Assembly: GCA_964509195.1 (NCBI GenBank)
Contig: CAZDWJ010000001.1
Location: 558,001-622,000 of the forward strand
Direction of reading: 5' to 3'
From: UBA4802 sp964509195
Lineage (GTDB): Bacteria; Spirochaetota; UBA4802; UB4802
Length of the DNA: 64,000 bases
Part shown: positions 60,746 to 64,000 of the stretch, one piece after another
Numbering within the stretch: position 1 is the first letter of the stretch
Layout of the letters: every line of letters begins with the position of its first letter
Made by a program: the position numbers and the translations under genes
Notes under the pieces: generated by a model
What the model was told of the DNA's origin: nothing
Database searches by the model: none
Seen by the model: only the letters and a program-made list of their open reading frames with translations

Positions 60746-62062
60746 ATGAAAATAAACAAAAGTATTGCCGTAGTAGCAGTAATTATATGGGTATCAATGC
60801 TTGCTGCATGTTTTGAAAAGGTTCCTGTTAAGGAACTATCGCTTGCAAAAAATGCAATCAGCGAAGCTGAATCAGTAAAAGCTGATTACTATGCCAAAGA
60901 TGAATATGCGGCAGCCAGGGATTTGCTTTTGAAAGCTCATGACAATGTAAAAAATGAAGAGTATGACAAGGCAAAACAGAATGCAATAGACTCACAGAAA
61001 AAAGCAAAAGAAGCATACAATAAAGCCCTGCCGCTTCTAGCCAAAGATACACTGGATGTTGCCACAAAAAGCTTACAGGCTGCTGATGATGCCTATGCGC
61101 AGATGCTTGCCAAAGATGACTATGCAAAAGCCCAGGAAGCGCTAAATGAAGCAAACAAGCAGTATGAAAATAAAAATTACCTTGCCACCTACAAGGCTGC
61201 GCTTGATGCGGATATGTATGCCAAAAACGCCCGCAATGTAGCAATGAACCAGAAAGAAACACTTGCAGATTCCATTAAAGAAGTGAATATTGTAATAGCC
61301 CAGGCTGAAAGTTACGGTGCAGCGCAGTATGCTAAAGAAAAGCTGGCACTGGCAAAAGAGCATTCCCAAATAGCACGAAGCGCCTACGAAGCAGGTGAGC
61401 TTAAAAAAGGTTTTTCAGCAATTGAAGTTGCAAAGATTAATGCAGATGATGCCTATTTTACTTCGCTTAAAGCAACTGCTGCCAAAAAGATAGATGAAGC
61501 ACAGGCAGCTATAGAAGCAGCAAAAGGCAGCGAAGCGGCAAAACTATCGCCAAACGATATCAAAGCTGCAGAGGAATCATTAGCACAGGCAAAGAGTTTA
61601 TTCAATGATGCAAAATACAAAGAATCAATGATCGCATCAGGACAGGCCATAAGTATTGCACAGGGTGTGTCATCCAAAAAGGTGGTGGTGATAGCTCCGG
61701 TCATTGAACAGCAGCAAATCAAAGAGGGCACAATGGTAAAAGAAGAACCTAAAGAATCGTTGCAGAAAAAGGTTGAAGAAGAAACTGAATACACACTGTA
61801 TAGAGTAAAGTATAATCCTGCAAAAAGAGATTGCCTGTGGCGTATTGCCGAAAAGTTCTACAATGATGGATTCAAGTGGAAAGTGATTTTTGAAGCTAAC
61901 CGTGATATGGTAAAAAATCCCGATTTAATAAAGCCAGGCTGGATGTTGAAAATACCAAAAGCTGAAACAAAGGTAACACAGCCTGTAAAAGATGAAGGCA
62001 AAGAGGCTATAACAAAAGAAAGCCAACCACCGTCAACTGAACTCAAGATGAAAACCGAATAA
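60746..62062 (+). CDS. Lipoprotein with DUF4398-like helical repeats and C-terminal LysM
   Basis: 438 residues. Signal peptide with lipobox MLAAC. A long helical region (about 25-330) of repeated Ala/Lys-rich units follows (VKADYYAKDEYAAARDLLLKA, AYAQMLAKDDYAKAQEALNEA, ESYGAAQYAKEKLALAKEHS), the pattern of DUF4398 and of Leptospira/Treponema periplasmic proteins. A LysM domain closes the protein (YRVKYNPAKRDCLWRIAEKFYNDGFKWKVIFEANRD...), binding peptidoglycan. It probably links outer membrane and cell wall. The start is set by CGGAGG six bases before the ATG at 60746. Confidence 0.9.
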   Translation: MKINKSIAVVAVIIWVSMLAACFEKVPVKELSLAKNAISEAESVKADYYAKDEYAAARDLLLKAHDNVKNEEYDKAKQNAIDSQKKAKEAYNKALPLLAKDTLDVATKSLQAADDAYAQMLAKDDYAKAQEALNEANKQYENKNYLATYKAALDADMYAKNARNVAMNQKETLADSIKEVNIVIAQAESYGAAQYAKEKLALAKEHSQIARSAYEAGELKKGFSAIEVAKINADDAYFTSLKATAAKKIDEAQAAIEAAKGSEAAKLSPNDIKAAEESLAQAKSLFNDAKYKESMIASGQAISIAQGVSSKKVVVIAPVIEQQQIKEGTMVKEEPKESLQKKVEEETEYTLYRVKYNPAKRDCLWRIAEKFYNDGFKWKVIFEANRDMVKNPDLIKPGWMLKIPKAETKVTQPVKDEGKEAITKESQPPSTELKMKTE

Positions 62063-62069
62063 ATTTTTG

Positions 62070-62092
62070 GGGCTGCAACAGCAGCCCTTTTT
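62070..62092 (+). terminator. Intrinsic terminator after the LysM lipoprotein
   Basis: GGGCTGC pairs with GCAGCCC over a four-base loop and is followed by five T. It ends one base inside the stop codon of the convergent mazG. Confidence 0.9.
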
Positions 62093-62867
62093 ATTTATCT
62101 TTTGATTCTTGCCACAATGCGTCTAATTCCTGTAAAGAGGTATGTGTTATATCTTTGTTCATTTCATCAAGTCGTTTTTCTATGTACTGGAAACGATTAA
62201 TAAATTTTGAAACAGTGTGTTGTAGAGCTTCTTCGGGATTAATTTCTACATGGCGAGCTATGTTAACAATGGTAAAAAGAATATCGCCAATTTCTTCTTT
62301 GAGTTCTTCACGGTTTTCTTTGTTATTCTGCAGTGCATCTTTGAATTCGTTTACTTCTTCGTGTAATTTGGAAACAATGTCTTCAATTTGTTCCCAGTCA
62401 AAACCAACCCTACTAACCTTTTGTTGCACACGATATGCCTTCAGCAATGCAGGCAGATGAACAGGAACCCCATTGAGGAGTGACTCTCCATTTTGTTTTT
62501 CCTTTTTCTTTATCTTTTCCCAGCGGTCTATGACTTCATATTTATCCTTTATGGTATCATTGCCAAATACGTGAGGGTGGCGACGGATTAATTTTTCAAC
62601 TACAGTGTGTGCCACATCATCAATATCAAAGATATTCTGTTCACTTGCCAGCTGTGCGTGAGCATAAATCTGATATAAAAGGTCACCTAATTCTTCTTTA
62701 AGATTTTCTGCGTTACCATTTTCAATTGCCTGATATACTTCATACGCTTCTTCAATAAGATAAGGTTTCAATGTATCCGACGATTGTGCTTTATCCCACG
62801 CACATCCGTGTTCACTACGCAATATGCTTGCAATTTCTTTTAATTTATATAATGGTGCTTGTGTCAT
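62091..62867 (-). CDS. mazG: Nucleoside triphosphate pyrophosphohydrolase MazG
   Basis: 258 residues with two MazG domains. The first has CAWDKAQSSDTLKPYLIEEAYEVYQAI and LKEELGDLLYQI (ExxE...ExxD metal site); the second has KLHEEVNEFKDAL and LKEEIGDILFTIVN. It hydrolyses non-canonical or excess NTPs to NMP and PPi, in housekeeping and in stringent-response control. GGAGAAG precedes the start. It stands alone. Confidence 0.95.
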   Translation of the reverse strand: MTQAPLYKLKEIASILRSEHGCAWDKAQSSDTLKPYLIEEAYEVYQAIENGNAENLKEELGDLLYQIYAHAQLASEQNIFDIDDVAHTVVEKLIRRHPHVFGNDTIKDKYEVIDRWEKIKKKEKQNGESLLNGVPVHLPALLKAYRVQQKVSRVGFDWEQIEDIVSKLHEEVNEFKDALQNNKENREELKEEIGDILFTIVNIARHVEINPEEALQHTVSKFINRFQYIEKRLDEMNKDITHTSLQELDALWQESKDK

Positions 62868-63130
62868 TGGTTCTTCTCCTAATTCATTGAGTGAAAAGTT
62901 ATGTAATGATGTATTGTGCGTATGGATTGCTAAAGAGCAAATGGTATATTGTATAAAAATAATAATGCAATGGTTTCAATTAAATTAAAAACAATACAAA
63001 AAAAGCATACTACGATTATATCGCGGAGTGTAGATTTCATCAATCATCTTTGACCTGGGTGGTTTCCTATGTGTCATTTTGAGGAGGCCTGATTGTACCG
63101 GAACAATGAAACAATATCTTATTATACTTT

Positions 63131-63310
63131 TTATTTAAATTTTTTCTTTTTCACTTCCTTGTAGATTCCTTCAATCGGGATATCTTTGAATAATTCCTTA
63201 TGCTGCTTTGTGTAGTTCCCTCTTCCAGATTCATATAGCAGTATGAACTTGGTAGCTCCAGAGTATCCTAACTCCTTTTTGAAATCGTGCCCTTTCAATA
63301 TCTTATTCAT
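63131..63310 (-). CDS. Small hypothetical protein next to a PIN toxin relic
   Basis: 59 residues from the ATG at 63310: MNKILKGHDFKKELGYSGA then ...YTKQHKELFKDIPIEGIYKEVKKKK. The YTKxxKELFKDxxIEEIYKE pattern recalls small antitoxin-like partners of PIN-domain proteins, but I cannot name a family. It overlaps the PIN relic by seven bases, so the two were one operon. Confidence 0.5.
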   Translation of the reverse strand: MNKILKGHDFKKELGYSGATKFILLYESGRGNYTKQHKELFKDIPIEGIYKEVKKKKFK

Positions 63311-63544
63311 CAATTTTAATAAATTCCTTAGCTAATTGAAAATAGAAACCTAATCGAGTTTTTCTTATTTCATCAGGATTTTACTATTTTCATATAGCAA
63401 AGCATCTGATACTATCAGAGCATAAGTACCTTTTTGGACCATCTCCCGTATATAGATGATAGCACCTGTCTTTAATGTAATCTTTGCATTTGCTTGATGA
63501 TCAAATGGTCTATTATAAACAAATAAATCCAGAAATAATTTCAT
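63304..63544 (-). pseudogene. Frameshifted, shortened PIN-domain (VapC-like) toxin
   Basis: From the ATG at 63544 the frame reads MKLFLDLFVYNRPFDHQ ... YIREMVQKGTYALIVSDALL YENSK and stops at 63365. A one-base shift after YENSK continues as NPDEIRKTRLGFYFQLAKEF and ends at 63304. This is the N-terminal half of the PIN family that begins MKxYLDnCxFNRPFDDQ; the second half with later acidic residues is missing. So it is frameshifted and truncated, and not expected to be an active RNase. Confidence 0.7.
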
Positions 63545-63680
63545 ATCACTTCAGAAATCCGACTGGTGTTGTATCAATGTCAAGTAAATTCTAAATAATC
63601 AAATGATAATATTTTATAAGTTTTTAGATATGCCCATAAAAATTTTATGTTGACACTATTATGTAATTGTGGACATACGC

Positions 63681-63698
63681 AGTATATACGTATATACT
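63681..63698. promoter_or_regulatory. Perfect 18-bp palindrome upstream of glyA
   Basis: AGTATATACGTATATACT is its own reverse complement. It lies 46 bases before the glyA start and 26 bases after a TTGACA (63650-63655), so it may be an operator overlapping the promoter. Confidence 0.45.
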
Positions 63699-63743
63699 AC
63701 TATACATACGCATAACTATTTCTCCCGTAACAAGAGGTAATTC

Positions 63744-64000
63744 ATGAGCTTACAAAAGTTTTTAAAGGATTCAGATCCTGAAGTCTTTTCAATCATAGAG
63801 AAAGAAAACCAGCGTCAGGAAAATTCGCTTATTCTGATTGCATCTGAGAATTATACATCACAGGCAGTGCTGGAAGCTTCGTCCTGTACAATGACCAATA
63901 AATATGCAGAAGGGTATCCCGGCAAACGCTATTACAATGGCTGCCAGTTTGTTGACCAGGTGGAAACCGTAGCTATCGACCGTATTAAAAAACTCTTTGG
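63744..64000 (+). CDS. glyA: Serine hydroxymethyltransferase (3' end outside window)
   Basis: The first 85 codons of GlyA: SDPEVFSIIEKENQRQENSLILIASENYTS, MTNKYAEGYPGKRYYNGCQFVDQVE, and AIDRIKKLFG. It interconverts serine and glycine with tetrahydrofolate using PLP; the PLP lysine lies beyond the window. AAGAGG precedes the ATG at 63744. The gene is cut by the right edge. Confidence 0.96.
   Translation, partial: MSLQKFLKDSDPEVFSIIEKENQRQENSLILIASENYTSQAVLEASSCTMTNKYAEGYPGKRYYNGCQFVDQVETVAIDRIKKLF

Noticed and set aside
1..64000. tRNA, rRNA, CRISPR array, prophage or intact insertion sequence
   Set aside because: No T-loop motifs, rRNA segments, spaced direct repeats, transposase or phage genes were seen on either strand.

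Overview
The window is 64 kb of an AT-rich bacterial chromosome from a Gram-negative (diderm) organism. Envelope evidence is several lipoprotein signal peptides, an RlpA/SPOR protein and a CsgG/FlgO-like domain. Metabolism looks anaerobic or facultative: a glycyl radical enzyme with its activase, ferredoxin-type proteins, aryl- and acyl-CoA ligases, an acyl-CoA dehydrogenase and a cobalamin adenosyltransferase. Signalling is rich: GGDEF, HD-GYP, a PP2C-type phosphatase, a STAS protein and a chemoreceptor. The mix recalls free-living Spirochaetota, but no rRNA or marker is present, so this is inference. I see no tRNA, rRNA, CRISPR array, prophage or intact insertion sequence. An assembly gap (54822-54933) lies inside the adenine deaminase gene.

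Layout. 1-6.5 kb: partial diguanylate cyclase, TPR protein, frameshifted membrane acyltransferase, RlpA, a DegT-like protein lacking its PLP lysine followed by a QueD-type protein, and small lipoproteins. 6.5-16.7 kb: ACT protein with phenylacetate-CoA ligase, rhomboid with HD-GYP regulator, large PP2C phosphatase, PepF and NhaC. 17-24 kb: thioesterase, DUF4139 protein, two RNA methyltransferases, and a TetR/CmpB/HD operon with a palindromic operator. 24-34 kb: stand-alone IMP cyclohydrolase, acetyl-CoA synthetase, CobO with an MFS permease, chemoreceptor, HAD phosphatase, chalcone-isomerase-like protein, and ferredoxin with MarR (twin operators). 34-39 kb: a fluoride riboswitch in front of a dynamin-like GTPase, an acyl-CoA ligase and PrmA. 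40-45 kb: FadR-type regulator, glycyl radical enzyme, activase and FMN-binding protein. 45-58 kb: CsgG/TPR protein, TetR with a QueG-like protein, acyl-CoA hydrolase, M28 peptidase, lipoprotein, adenine deaminase, Na+/solute symporter and acyl-CoA dehydrogenase. 58.6-60.1 kb is a gene-free AT-rich tract with candidate structured RNAs. The end holds a STAS protein, a LysM lipoprotein, MazG, a decayed PIN-toxin locus and the start of glyA.

Two observations stand out. First, 34543-34590 matches the fluoride (crcB) aptamer in every conserved segment. The 3' strand of its P1 helix is complementary to the Shine-Dalgarno of the next gene, a dynamin-like GTPase, which implies fluoride-induced translation of a membrane-remodelling protein. 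Second, the 10-mer GAGCTATCGC (extended form GAGCTATCGCCA) occurs 11 times on the two strands, inside and between genes. Once it occurs as an inverted pair between convergent genes, as DNA-uptake or HIP1-like signals do; chance predicts well under one copy.

Many genes are locally self-regulated: palindromic operators lie next to tetR, marR and gntR, and start/stop overlaps suggest translational coupling (rlmD-like/rlmL-like, MFS/cobO, HD-GYP/rhomboid, tetR/queG-like). Several loci are decaying: the acyltransferase, an ankyrin protein, a DUF4143 ATPase, a PIN toxin and a 7TMR-DISM fragment.
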